DNA from: Pseudomonas sp. W4I3
GTDB taxonomy: Bacteria > Pseudomonadota > Gammaproteobacteria > Pseudomonadales > Pseudomonadaceae
Direction of reading: 5' to 3'
NCBI RefSeq assembly: GCF_030816195.1
Contig: NZ_JAUSXS010000001.1
Span: forward strand, 5,913,501-5,977,500
Length of the DNA: 64,000 bases
Notes under the pieces: generated by a model
The model's database searches: none
Seen by the model: the letters and a program-made list of their open reading frames with translations, nothing else
What the model was told of the DNA's origin: nothing
Shown here: piece after piece, positions 53,873 through 62,198 of the stretch
Layout: every line of letters begins with the position of its first letter
Position numbering within the stretch: position 1 is the first letter of the stretch
Made by a program: the position numbers and the translations under genes

Positions 53873-54838
53873 CTACGATAGCTCGTGAAAATGCTGGTAG
53901 CCATGTACGGCCGGGGTGATGTCTTGGCCCACGTTATCGAGCAGCGTGACGCCCTGCCCCGCTTCCACCCGGCCGATCACGTGAATCGGCCAGCCATTCG
54001 CCTGCAACGCTGCCAGTTCGGCCTGCGGTAGCGTGAACACCAGCACATAGTCATCGCCGCCACTCAGCGCGGCCACACGGGCCTCCTCATTGCCGACAAA
54101 CGCCAGCAACGCCGCAGACAACGGCAATGTGTCACGTTCGATCAGCAGGCTGACAGACGATGCCCTGGCGATATGCCCGCAATCGGCCAATAGCCCGTCG
54201 GAGATATCCATGGCCGAGGTCGCCTTGCCGCGCAGAGCCAGACCCAACGCCAATTGCGGTTGCGGCGACCAATAGTGGGCGAGCAGTGGTTCAGCGATGG
54301 CGGCTTGCGCGCTGCGCTGGCCCAGTACCAACGGCAAGGCGCCGGCCGCATTGCCCAGCTCCCCGCCGACACACAGCAGGTCCCCTGGCCGCGCACCGCT
54401 GCGCGTCAAGGCAAGCCCGGCCGGCACTCGGCCAAATACGGTCAAGGTCAGGCTCAGCGGCCCGCGCGTGGTGTCACCGCCCACCAGGCCCACGCCGCAG
54501 CGTTGCGCCATGGCATTCAAACCCTGGGCATAGCGTTGCAACCAGTCGGCATCGACGGACGGCGTGGTCAGGGCAAGGGTAAACGCAAGGGGGTGGGCGC
54601 CCATGGCGGCCAGGTCGCTCACCGCCACGGCCAACGAGCGCTGGCCGAGCAGGAACGGGTCACACGGGTCGGCGAAGTGCACGCCAGCCACCAAGGTATC
54701 GGTGGAGACTGCCAGTTGCTCCCCGGCGGGAAGCGCAAGCAAGGCGCAGTCATCGCCGATCCCCAGGGCAATGCCTTCGCCACCTTGCGCACAGGGCGCG
54801 GCGGCGAAGTAATTACGGATCAGCTCAAACTCGCCCAT
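53873..54838 (-). CDS. thiL: thiamine-monophosphate kinase
   Basis: Final step of thiamine diphosphate synthesis (ATP-dependent phosphorylation of TMP). It has 321 residues, with GIGDDCALL, DTLVAGVHF, SDLAAMGAHPLAFTLALT, GGDTTRGPL, SDGLLADCGHIA and ALSGGDDYVLVF. It lies 18 bases downstream of nusB. Confidence 0.96.
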   Translation of the reverse strand: MGEFELIRNYFAAAPCAQGGEGIALGIGDDCALLALPAGEQLAVSTDTLVAGVHFADPCDPFLLGQRSLAVAVSDLAAMGAHPLAFTLALTTPSVDADWLQRYAQGLNAMAQRCGVGLVGGDTTRGPLSLTLTVFGRVPAGLALTRSGARPGDLLCVGGELGNAAGALPLVLGQRSAQAAIAEPLLAHYWSPQPQLALGLALRGKATSAMDISDGLLADCGHIARASSVSLLIERDTLPLSAALLAFVGNEEARVAALSGGDDYVLVFTLPQAELAALQANGWPIHVIGRVEAGQGVTLLDNVGQDITPAVHGYQHFHELS

Positions 54839-54856
54839 CGAGGAATCAAGCGCGGA

Positions 54857-55357
54857 TTAGCGCTTGTGTTCCTTCACTTCGGCTTCACGCAGGCGCGGGG
54901 CCAGCTTGTCGAGCACGCCGTTGACGAATTTGTGACCGTCGGTCGAACCGTAGACCTTAGCCAGTTCGATGCCTTCGTTGATCACCACGCGGTACGGCAC
55001 GTCGACGCGCTTGAGCAGTTCCCAGGTGGACAGGCGCAGAACGGCCAGTTCAACCGGATCGAGCTCTTCGAGGGTCAGGTCCAGGCATGGCGTCAGCGCT
55101 GCGTCGATTTCGGTCAGGTTGGCCGGAACACCGTGCAGGATGTCGTGGAAGTAGCTCTGGTCGGCGAAGGTGAAATCGTTATCGACGCGAAATTGCGCTT
55201 CGATTTCGTTCAACGACGTACCGGCCATGTGGCGCTGGTACAGCGCTTGGGTCGCCAATTGACGGGCCGCACGGCGCTTTTCGCTTTTCGATGGCTTGCC
55301 GGCGTCGGCCGGGCGCTCGTCGCGTGGGTTGAAACGATCGCTCTCGTCGGAAATCAC
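54857..55357 (-). CDS. nusB: transcription antitermination factor NusB
   Basis: 166 residues. NusB with S10 (NusE) binds boxA RNA in rRNA antitermination. RRAARQLATQALYQRHM and the helical core LSTWELLKRVDVPYRVVINE are visible. It overlaps ribH by 4 bases. Confidence 0.97.
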   Translation of the reverse strand: MISDESDRFNPRDERPADAGKPSKSEKRRAARQLATQALYQRHMAGTSLNEIEAQFRVDNDFTFADQSYFHDILHGVPANLTEIDAALTPCLDLTLEELDPVELAVLRLSTWELLKRVDVPYRVVINEGIELAKVYGSTDGHKFVNGVLDKLAPRLREAEVKEHKR

Positions 55358-55830
55358 TTGGCCTCCAACTGCGACAGCAGGCTGACCATTTCCAGGGCGG
55401 ACAGGGCAGCTTCAGCGCCTTTGTTGCCGGCCTTGGTGCCGGAACGCTCGATGGCTTGCTCGATGGAATCCACGGTCAGCACGCCGAATGCGACCGGCAC
55501 GCCGAACTCCATGGACACCTGGGCCAGGCCCTTGGTGCATTCGCCAGCCACGTATTCGAAGTGCGGGGTACCGCCACGAATGACCGCGCCCAGGGCGATG
55601 ATCGCCGCATACTCACCCTGCTGGGCAACTTTCTGCGCAACCAGTGGGATTTCGAAGGCGCCAGGGGCACGGATAATGGTGATGTCGCTCTCGCTCACAC
55701 CGTGGCGAACCAGGGCGTCAACGGCACCGCTTACCAGGCTTTCAACCACGAAGCTGTTGAAGCGGCCAACCACCAGGGCGTAGCGGCCTTTGGGGGCGAT
55801 GAAGGTACCTTCGATGGTCTTCAGGGTCAT
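55354..55830 (-). CDS. ribH: 6,7-dimethyl-8-ribityllumazine synthase
   Basis: Penultimate riboflavin step. It has 158 residues with RFNSFVVESLVSGAVDAL, RAPGAFEIPLVAQK, ALGAVIRGGTPHFEYVA (catalytic His) and FGVLTVDSIEQAIERSG. It lies between ribB and nusB. Confidence 0.97.
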   Translation of the reverse strand: MTLKTIEGTFIAPKGRYALVVGRFNSFVVESLVSGAVDALVRHGVSESDITIIRAPGAFEIPLVAQKVAQQGEYAAIIALGAVIRGGTPHFEYVAGECTKGLAQVSMEFGVPVAFGVLTVDSIEQAIERSGTKAGNKGAEAALSALEMVSLLSQLEAK

Positions 55831-55852
55831 TCGACAAATCTCTTAAAGAGCC

Positions 55853-55873
55853 GGGACGCGAAAAGTGCGTCCC
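55853..55873 (-). promoter_or_regulatory. hairpin between ribB and ribH
   Basis: A 7-bp stem GGGACGC/GCGTCCC with a 7-base loop lies in the 88-bp gap. It does not match the FMN riboswitch consensus and is probably an mRNA processing or attenuation element. Confidence 0.4.
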
Positions 55874-55918
55874 TCAGTGATGATTTAACCGCGAACAAGG
55901 GGCAAAAATCGCCAGCCT

Positions 55919-57010
55919 TTATTCGGAGGGCACGTATTCTACAACTTCCAGATCGAAACCGGATATCGCATTAAATTTCATCGGTGCGCTCATCAGGCGC
56001 ATCTTGCGCACACCGAGGTCGCGCAGGATCTGCGAGCCGGCACCGACGATGCTGTAGGTGGTCGGCTTTTTCACCGGCGTGTGGTCGGCGGTTTCGCGGA
56101 TATGCGCCAGCAATACATCGCCATCCAGCGGGTGTCCGAGCAACAGCACCACGCCACTGCCTGCCTCGGAAACCGCGGCCATGGCGGCGCGCAGGCTCCA
56201 GCGGCCGGGCTGCTTGACCATCAGCAAGTCGCGCAGCGGGTCCATGTTGTGCACGCGCACCAGGGTCGGCTCTTCGGCGCAGATGTTGCCCAGGGTCAGG
56301 GCCATGTGCACGTCGCCTTCCACTGAATCACGGTAGGTCACCAAATTGAATTGGCCCAGTTCGCTGTCCAGCGGCTGCTCGGCAATCCGCTGAACGGTAC
56401 GTTCATGGATCATGCGGTAGTGGATCAGGTCGGCAATGGTGCCGATCTTGAGGTTGTGTTCGGCGGCAAACGCTTCGAGTTCGCTGCGACGGGCCATGGT
56501 GCCGTCGTCGTTCATCACTTCACAGATCACGCCGCTGGGTTCGAAACCAGCCATGCGCGCCAGGTCGCAGGCCGCTTCGGTATGACCGGCGCGGGCCAGG
56601 GTGCCGCCCGGCTGGGCCATCAGCGGGAAGATGTGGCCGGGGCTGACGATGTCTTCGGCCTTGGCGTCCTTCGCCGCAGCGGCTTGCACGGTGCGGGCGC
56701 GGTCAGCGGCAGAGATGCCGGTGGTCACGCCGGTGGTGGCTTCAATCGATACGGTGAACTTGGTGCCAAAACCCGAGCCATTGCGCGGCGCCATCAACGG
56801 CAGCTTGAGCAATTCACAGCGTTCGCGGCTCATGGGCATGCAGATCAACCCACGGGCGTGCTTGGCCATGAAGTTGATGTGCTCAGGCTTGCAGGCCTCG
56901 GCGGCCATGATGATATCGCCTTCATTCTCGCGATCTTCGTCATCCATCAGGATGACCATCTTGCCTTGGCGGATGTCTTCAACCAGTTCTTCGATGCTAT
57001 TGAGCGCCAC
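55919..57010 (-). CDS. ribB: 3,4-dihydroxy-2-butanone-4-phosphate synthase with degenerate GTP cyclohydrolase II domain
   Basis: 363 residues. The N-terminal about 200 residues are RibB with VILMDDEDRENEGD, the FMAKHARGLIC segment, RAGHTEAACDLARMAG and EVMNDDGTMARR. The C-terminal half aligns with GTP cyclohydrolase II (VRVHNMDPLRDLL, TYSIVGAGSQILRDLGV) but lacks the zinc cysteines and the QEGRGIGL catalytic segment, so only the RibB activity is expected. The separate ribA gene supplies the cyclohydrolase. Confidence 0.95.
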   Translation of the reverse strand: MALNSIEELVEDIRQGKMVILMDDEDRENEGDIIMAAEACKPEHINFMAKHARGLICMPMSRERCELLKLPLMAPRNGSGFGTKFTVSIEATTGVTTGISAADRARTVQAAAAKDAKAEDIVSPGHIFPLMAQPGGTLARAGHTEAACDLARMAGFEPSGVICEVMNDDGTMARRSELEAFAAEHNLKIGTIADLIHYRMIHERTVQRIAEQPLDSELGQFNLVTYRDSVEGDVHMALTLGNICAEEPTLVRVHNMDPLRDLLMVKQPGRWSLRAAMAAVSEAGSGVVLLLGHPLDGDVLLAHIRETADHTPVKKPTTYSIVGAGSQILRDLGVRKMRLMSAPMKFNAISGFDLEVVEYVPSE

Positions 57011-57025
57011 GCGGCACCCCCTTGG

Positions 57026-57688
57026 TCAGGATTTCAGGTAGCCGTTAGCGGCCAGAAAACTTTCGGTGATATTACCCGATGCAGGCTCTGCGGCCTTTTC
57101 GCCCAGCAGCAGGCGCTCCAGGTAACGGGCAAGCAAGTCCACTTCCAGGTTCACCCTGCGGCCCGGCTGGTAGGAGGCCATGATGGTTTCGCTGAGGGTG
57201 TGGGGAATGATGGTCAGTTCAAATTCGGCGCCATTGACGGCGTTCACGGTCAGGCTGGTGCCGTCGACGGTGATCGAGCCTTTGTGGGCGATGTACTTGG
57301 CCAGCTCCTTCGGCGCGCGAATCCGGAATTCAACGGCGCGTGCATTTTCGCTGCGGGCCACGACTTCACCGACGCCATCGACGTGGCCGCTGACCAGGTG
57401 GCCACCCAGGCGCGTGGTCGGCGTCAGGGCTTTTTCCAGGTTGACTGGGCTGCCGGCTGCAAGATCGCTCATCGCGGTGCAGTCCAGGGTCTCGCGACTG
57501 ACATCGGCGGCGAAGCCATTGCCCGGCAGCTCGACGACGGTCAGGCACACACCGCTGACGGCGATGCTGTCGCCCAGCTTGACGTCGCCCAGATCGAGCT
57601 TGCCGGTTTCAACCTGCAGGCGGATATCGCCGCCTTTGGGGGTCATTGCACGGATGCTGCCGATGGACTCGATAATGCCGGTGAACAT
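57026..57688 (-). CDS. ribE: riboflavin synthase alpha chain
   Basis: Dismutates two lumazines to riboflavin. It has 220 residues and two homologous lumazine-binding barrels (MFTGIIESIGSIRAM; GHLVSGHVDGVGEV). The start is the conserved MFTGII at 57688, although the frame is open 33 bases upstream. GGAGAACGAA precedes it. Confidence 0.97.
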   Translation of the reverse strand: MFTGIIESIGSIRAMTPKGGDIRLQVETGKLDLGDVKLGDSIAVSGVCLTVVELPGNGFAADVSRETLDCTAMSDLAAGSPVNLEKALTPTTRLGGHLVSGHVDGVGEVVARSENARAVEFRIRAPKELAKYIAHKGSITVDGTSLTVNAVNGAEFELTIIPHTLSETIMASYQPGRRVNLEVDLLARYLERLLLGEKAAEPASGNITESFLAANGYLKS

Positions 57689-57735
57689 TTCGTTCTCCTG
57701 AAAACGGGGACTGACGCTCAAGCGCAGGCCGTAAA

Positions 57736-58863
57736 TTATACGCTCGCTGCCGGAAGCGGGACGGCGGTGATTCGCCAGTCGTCGCCAACAGCGCGCATGT
57801 CGGTGATCTTGAGTTGGGGGGCGTCGGCGAGTTTCTCAAGCGGCCAGTCCAGCAACGGCCGGGCAGCGGAACCGAGGAACTTGCCGGCGACGAAAATCAC
57901 GTACTCATCGACCAGGCCCTGCTGGGCAAACGCGCCCGCCAGGCTTGGGCCCGCCTCCACCAGCACGTCGTTGACGCCACGGGCGGCCAGGGCCACCAGC
58001 GCTGAACGCAGGTCGACCTGGCCCTCCACGCCCGGCACCACCAGGCACTCGGGGCCACGCGGAAACTGGTTCTCCGGGGTCACGCAGGTGATGACCAGCG
58101 CCGGGCCCGCCTTGAAGAAGGGCGCATTGAGCGGCACGCGCAGGCGGCCGTCGATCAATACACGCAGCGGCGGACGCGACATGGCCAGGGCGGTGGTTTG
58201 TGCATCCAGGCCCAACTCGGCGGCGCGCACGGTCAGGCGGGCGCCGTCGGCCAGCACGGTGTCGGCGCCGGTCAACACCACGCTGGCTTCGGCACGCAGG
58301 CGCTGGACGGCGGCGCGGGCGGCGGGGCCGGTGATCCATTGGCTTTCGCCGCTGGCCATGGCGGTGCGCCCGTCCAGGCTCATCGCCAGCTTGACCCGCA
58401 CGAACGGCAGGCCGTGTTCCATGCGCTTGAGAAAGCCAGGGTTGAGCGCACGCGCTTCGGACTCCAGCACACCGCTGCGAATCTCGATCCCGGCCTGGGC
58501 CAAACGCTGCATGCCGCGCCCCGCCACTTCCGGGTTGGGGTCCTGCATGCCGGCCACTACCCGCGCCACACCGGCACTCACCAGCGCATCGGCGCAGGGC
58601 GGCGTGCGGCCGTGGTGGCTGCAGGGTTCGAGGGTCACGTACACCGTCGCGCCACGGGCCTTGTCGCCGGCGGCGCGCAAGGCGTTGGGTTCTGCATGGG
58701 GCTCGCCGGTGCGCTCGTGCCAGCCTTCGCCGACAATCTGCCCATCGCGCACGATCACGCAGCCTACCCGTGGGTTGGGGTGGGTGGTGTACAGGCCCTT
58801 GCGCGCCAGTTCGAGGGCGCGGGCCATGTAATGGGCGTCGAGCACAGCCTGTTCAGCAGTCAT
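57736..58863 (-). CDS. ribD: bifunctional pyrimidine deaminase/reductase RibD
   Basis: 375 residues. The N-terminal deaminase has zinc motifs GEPHAEPNALR and TLEPCSHHGRTPPCADAL. The C-terminal NADPH-dependent reductase shows RVKLAMSLDGRTAM and DVLVEAGPSLAGAF. It overlaps nrdR by 4 bases and precedes ribE. Confidence 0.97.
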   Translation of the reverse strand: MTAEQAVLDAHYMARALELARKGLYTTHPNPRVGCVIVRDGQIVGEGWHERTGEPHAEPNALRAAGDKARGATVYVTLEPCSHHGRTPPCADALVSAGVARVVAGMQDPNPEVAGRGMQRLAQAGIEIRSGVLESEARALNPGFLKRMEHGLPFVRVKLAMSLDGRTAMASGESQWITGPAARAAVQRLRAEASVVLTGADTVLADGARLTVRAAELGLDAQTTALAMSRPPLRVLIDGRLRVPLNAPFFKAGPALVITCVTPENQFPRGPECLVVPGVEGQVDLRSALVALAARGVNDVLVEAGPSLAGAFAQQGLVDEYVIFVAGKFLGSAARPLLDWPLEKLADAPQLKITDMRAVGDDWRITAVPLPAASV

Positions 58864-59324
58864 TGTTTGGAAGGCTCACGCGCCAGGCGGTCGATCTCTT
58901 CGCGGAACTCATTGAGGTCCTGGAAGCGTCGATACACCGAGGCGAAACGGATATAGGCGACTTCGTCGAGCTTTTGCAGCTCGCCCATCACCAGTTCGCC
59001 CACCACCAGGCTCTTGACCTCGCGCTCGCCGGTGGCGCGCAGCTTGTGCTTGATATGCACCAGCGCCGCTTCCAGCCGCTCGACACTCACCGGGCGTTTT
59101 TCCAGGGCGCGCTGCATACCGGCGCGCAGTTTTTCTTCGTCGAAAGGCTGGCGGCTGCCGTCGGACTTGATCAGACGTGGCAACACCAGTTCGGCGGTTT
59201 CGAAGGTGGTGAAACGCTCACCACAGGCCAGGCATTCGCGCCGGCGACGCACTTGGTCGCCCTCGGCGACCAGACGCGAGTCGATGACCTTGGTGTCGTT
59301 GGCACCGCAGAAGGGACAGTGCAT
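58860..59324 (-). CDS. nrdR: transcriptional repressor NrdR
   Basis: 154-residue regulator of ribonucleotide reductase genes. An N-terminal zinc ribbon (MHCPFCGANDTKVIDSRL, RRRECLACGERF) is followed by an ATP-cone domain (PRLIKSDGSRQPFDEEKL, VSVERLEAALVHI). It sits at the head of the rib operon, the usual gammaproteobacterial position. Start at 59324. Confidence 0.97.
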   Translation of the reverse strand: MHCPFCGANDTKVIDSRLVAEGDQVRRRRECLACGERFTTFETAELVLPRLIKSDGSRQPFDEEKLRAGMQRALEKRPVSVERLEAALVHIKHKLRATGEREVKSLVVGELVMGELQKLDEVAYIRFASVYRRFQDLNEFREEIDRLAREPSKQ

Positions 59325-59464
59325 GGTTGGCAGGCAACAAAAAATGGGAGGGCCATGGTAGCGCATCCCCGTCGCAAGACAAGCCATAGCCTTTACGGTA
59401 TATAGGCTGGTTATTATGTTTCATATTTTTTAAGCCACGGATTTTGTCCTTTCTGGAGCCGTAC

Positions 59465-59920
59465 ATGCAGTTACGACCACTTGTTTTGATCACTCTGTTC
59501 AGTTTTCTGGTCGCCTGCAGCAGCGAAGCCCCCAAGCCTGCCGCGCCTCAGCCAACCCCTGCACAAGAGAAAAAAGTCCCGGGCATAGAAGACTTGGGTC
59601 CCCTGCCCGCCTACCAGCGCGAGATCAGCGGCAACCTGACCAACGTGCCGGCCGGCGCCGAAGTCGAGTTGGCGCTGCTGGTGATCGACGACCGCTCGCG
59701 CCCACAGCAACTGCTCGCCAGCAGCGTGTTGACCGGCAACGGCAAGCCCCTGGCCTTTCGCCTGCGCTTCAACCCCGAAGCGTTCCCGGCCGGTGCACGG
59801 GTTGAATTGCGCGGTCGCGCCAGCCAGTCCGGCCAGTTGATCCTGCACCTGCCCGCCGTGCGCATCACTCAGGCGATTACCCAGACCACCGGCCCCCTGC
59901 AACTCGTCAAGGCGCCATGA
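59465..59920 (+). CDS. YbaY family lipoprotein
   Basis: 151 residues. Signal MQLRPLVLITLFSFLVACSS with lipobox LVAC, a Pro/Ala-rich linker, then a single YbaY beta-sandwich domain (REISGNLTNVPAGAEVELAL, LRGRASQSGQLILHLPAVRI). Function unknown. The methyltransferase ATG overlaps its stop. Confidence 0.88.
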   Translation: MQLRPLVLITLFSFLVACSSEAPKPAAPQPTPAQEKKVPGIEDLGPLPAYQREISGNLTNVPAGAEVELALLVIDDRSRPQQLLASSVLTGNGKPLAFRLRFNPEAFPAGARVELRGRASQSGQLILHLPAVRITQAITQTTGPLQLVKAP

Positions 59921-60576
59921 CGCCACCGCTGCACCTGCAACGTGCCCTGAGCGAGTTGATCGGCGACGCACAACTGGTGCCCAGCCTCTTGCCGGGCACT
60001 GAGCTGGCGTTGTGGCTGCTCGACGCCGACAACATGGACCGCGCCTTCAGCCAGGAGGAAACCCGCCGCATCCTGCACGAGCCGCCCTACTGGAGCTTCT
60101 GCTGGGCCAGCGGGTTGGCGCTGGCGCGCTATCTGGCGGCGAACCCCGAGTGGGTAGCGGGCAAGCGCGTACTGGATTTCGGCGCCGGCTCCGGCGTGGC
60201 CGGGATCGCGGCCGCCAAGGCCGGGGCACTGGAGGTCGTGGCCTGCGACCTGGACCCGCTGGCGCTGGCGGCTTGCCGGGCGAATGCCGAACTCAACGGC
60301 GTGGAACTGAATTATTCAGCAGACTTCTTCGCCGAAGCCGATCGTTTCGACCTGATCCTGGTGGCCGACGTGCTCTACGACCGCGCCAACCTGCCGCTGC
60401 TGGACCAGTTCCTGACCCGTGGCCGCGAAGCGCTGGTGGCGGATTCGCGGGTGCGCGACTTCCAGCACCCGAATTATCAGCGCCTGGAGGTGCTGGAGGC
60501 CTTGACCTTGCCGGACCTGGCCGAGCCTTGGGAGTTTCGCAAGGTGAGCCTGTACCATTCGCGAAGGCTTTTGTAG
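59917..60576 (+). CDS. class I SAM-dependent methyltransferase (METTL20/Nnt1-like)
   Basis: 219 residues. SAM-binding motif I VLDFGAGSGVAGIAAAKAGA, motif II CDLDPLALAACRANAELNGV, and a DVLYD post-motif (LILVADVLYDRANLPLLD) that resembles protein-lysine methyltransferases such as ETFB-KMT. PPYWSFCWASGLALARYL is typical of that group. Substrate unknown. The stop codon TAG at 60574-60576 lies inside the REP unit that starts at 60572. Confidence 0.87.
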   Translation: MTPPLHLQRALSELIGDAQLVPSLLPGTELALWLLDADNMDRAFSQEETRRILHEPPYWSFCWASGLALARYLAANPEWVAGKRVLDFGAGSGVAGIAAAKAGALEVVACDLDPLALAACRANAELNGVELNYSADFFAEADRFDLILVADVLYDRANLPLLDQFLTRGREALVADSRVRDFQHPNYQRLEVLEALTLPDLAEPWEFRKVSLYHSRRLL

Positions 60577-60670
60577 GCGCGAGCGTGCTCGCGAAGCACT
60601 CAGGGGCAGCGCGTTTATTCAGAATGAACGCGTTGCCTACACGTTTTTCGCGAGCAAGCTCGCTCCTACA
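60572..60670. repeat. GTAGGAGC-family REP doublet
   Basis: Facing arms TGTAGGCGCGAGCGTGCTCG (variant) and CGAGCAAGCTCGCTCCTACA, with interior AGAATGAACGCGTTGCC. It overlaps the last codons of the methyltransferase gene. Confidence 0.9.
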
Positions 60671-60746
60671 TTTGATCGCGCTCGCTTTCGGCCAACCGCG
60701 CCAGCCCTTATAGTTGCCCCCATTCCCGCTTTATTCGAGACGCCTC

Positions 60747-61619
60747 ATGAGTGAGCCCACGCCGTACATCTTCGATGTCACTACCGCCAACTTCGACCAG
60801 GCGGTGATTCAGAACTCTTTTGAACGACCTGTATTGGTGGATTTCTGGGCCGAGTGGTGCGCGCCGTGCAAGGCGTTGATGCCGATGCTGGCGCAGATCG
60901 CCGAGAGCTATCGCGGTGAGTTGCTGCTGGCCAAGGTCGATTGCGAGGCCGAGCAGGACATCGTTGCGCGTTTTGGTATTCAAAGCCTGCCGACCGTGGT
61001 GCTGTTCAAGGACGGCCAGCCGGTGGATGGGTTTGCCGGGGCGCAGCCGGAGTCGGCGGTGCGGGCGATGCTTGAGCCCCATGTGCCGATGCCGCCACCG
61101 GCTGCGGCGGACCCGCTGGAGCAGGCACAGGCGCTGTTTGCCGAGGGCCGTATCAGCGATGCCGAAGCGGTGCTGGTTGCGCTGTTGGGCGAAGACAACA
61201 CCAACGCCGCCGCGCTGATCCTGTACGCACGGTGCCTGGCCGAACGCGGTGAACTGGGTGAAGCCCAGGCCGTGCTGGATGCGGTCAAGAGCGACGAGCA
61301 CAAGGCCGCCCTCGCCGGCGCCAAGGCGCAAATCACCTTTCTGCGCCAGGCTGCCGACCTGCCGGACGCCGCCGACCTGAAAAGCCGCCTGGCGCAGAAC
61401 CCCCAGGACGACGAAGCGGCTTATCAGTTGAGCATTCAACAACTGGCGCGCCAGCAATACGAGGCTGCGCTGGAAGGCCTGCTCAAGCTGTTCATGCGCA
61501 ACCGCAGCTACAGCGAGGGCCTGCCGCACAAGACCTTGCTGCAGGTGTTCGAGCTGCTTGGCAATGACCACCCGCTGGTCACGGTGTACCGCCGCAAATT
61601 GTTTGCCGCGTTGTACTAG
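60747..61619 (+). CDS. thioredoxin-TPR protein (YbbN/CnoX family)
   Basis: 290 residues. An N-terminal thioredoxin domain carries an intact WCAPC active site (DFWAEWCAPCKALMPML) and cis-Pro loop SLPTVVLF. The C-terminal half has TPR-like helical repeats (DPLEQAQALFAEGRISDAEA, DEAAYQLSIQQLARQQYEAA). E. coli CnoX has lost the CxxC pair (SQHC), so this one may be redox-active as well as a chaperone-type holdase. Start at 60747. Confidence 0.92.
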   Translation: MSEPTPYIFDVTTANFDQAVIQNSFERPVLVDFWAEWCAPCKALMPMLAQIAESYRGELLLAKVDCEAEQDIVARFGIQSLPTVVLFKDGQPVDGFAGAQPESAVRAMLEPHVPMPPPAAADPLEQAQALFAEGRISDAEAVLVALLGEDNTNAAALILYARCLAERGELGEAQAVLDAVKSDEHKAALAGAKAQITFLRQAADLPDAADLKSRLAQNPQDDEAAYQLSIQQLARQQYEAALEGLLKLFMRNRSYSEGLPHKTLLQVFELLGNDHPLVTVYRRKLFAALY

Positions 61620-61627
61620 CCTCACCT

Positions 61628-61727
61628 TGTAGGAGCGAGCTTGCTCGCGAAAAACGTCAACGATAACGCGAACCGCCTGGATGTACGCGGCGCCTACGCG
61701 TTTTTCGCGAGCAAGCTCGCTCCTACA
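61628..61727. repeat. GTAGGAGC-family REP doublet
   Basis: Facing arms TGTAGGAGCGAGCTTGCTCG and its complement. It lies between convergent genes; its right end supplies the stop codon of the small gene on the minus strand. Confidence 0.92.
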
Positions 61728-62067
61728 AAGCGTCGATCCAGGTGTACAGCGGCGTATCTGCGCCGCTGGTCACCTTCACCTTCGCGCTATGGCGCAGGCG
61801 CACCAGCAGGCGCTTGCCCGCCGCCGCATCGCCGGCCAAACCTTCCAGTCGATCCAGTAATTCCAGGCCGCTGAGCTGTCCGGCATCGCGCAGCAGCGCC
61901 TGGGCGCCCTGCCAGTGGTCTTCGTTCGGCTTGGCCGGTGCCGCGCTTGGCGCACTCTGCGCCGGGGCGGCCTGCAATTGCGCGCCCAGCCGTGCCCAAT
62001 CGCCGTCGTCCAGTTCCAGGGTCAAGTCCACCGGCAGGTCGCCGACGGTTCCACGAATTCGCAACAT
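61723..62067 (-). CDS. conserved hypothetical protein
   Basis: 114 residues, acidic, with an N-terminal beta-like segment (MLRIRGTVGDLPVDLTLELDDGDWARL), an Ala/Pro-rich linker and a helical C-terminal half. No family recognised. The frame is open upstream to 62139, but the ATG at 62067 gives the more natural start. Its stop TAG (61725-61723) comes from the end of the adjacent REP. Confidence 0.75.
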   Translation of the reverse strand: MLRIRGTVGDLPVDLTLELDDGDWARLGAQLQAAPAQSAPSAAPAKPNEDHWQGAQALLRDAGQLSGLELLDRLEGLAGDAAAGKRLLVRLRHSAKVKVTSGADTPLYTWIDAL

Positions 62068-62154
62068 CGTCCTTCCTCCAGCATTTTTTCTGACGGGCAT
62101 GCTCCCATGCAGCTTGCGCAACGCCAAGCGGACGGTCAAACTCTCGGCACTTCT

Positions 62155-62173
62155 GTTATAAGATTACATAACA
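62155..62173 (+). promoter_or_regulatory. probable Zur box
   Basis: GTTATAAGATTAC matches the Zur consensus GTTATAATATAAC at 11 of 13 positions, and an outer dyad TGTTAT/ATAACA surrounds it. It lies 26-44 bases upstream of the DUF2796 start, consistent with zinc repression of this operon. Confidence 0.65.
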
Positions 62174-62198
62174 AAACTTTCATCTCTGGAGTCCCGCC

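Noticed and set aside
55831..55918. Possible FMN riboswitch in the rib cluster
   Set aside because: Only one short stem is present; the conserved RFN-element sequences are absent and the gap is too short.
56351..58831. 826-codon open frame antisense to ribB, ribE and ribD
   Set aside because: Same codon-bias artefact; the composition is low complexity and three core genes lie opposite.
7349..61727. Dispersed REP doublets considered as CRISPR or IS ends
   Set aside because: Copies are scattered singly between genes, have no regular spacers, and no cas, transposase or RAYT gene is present.
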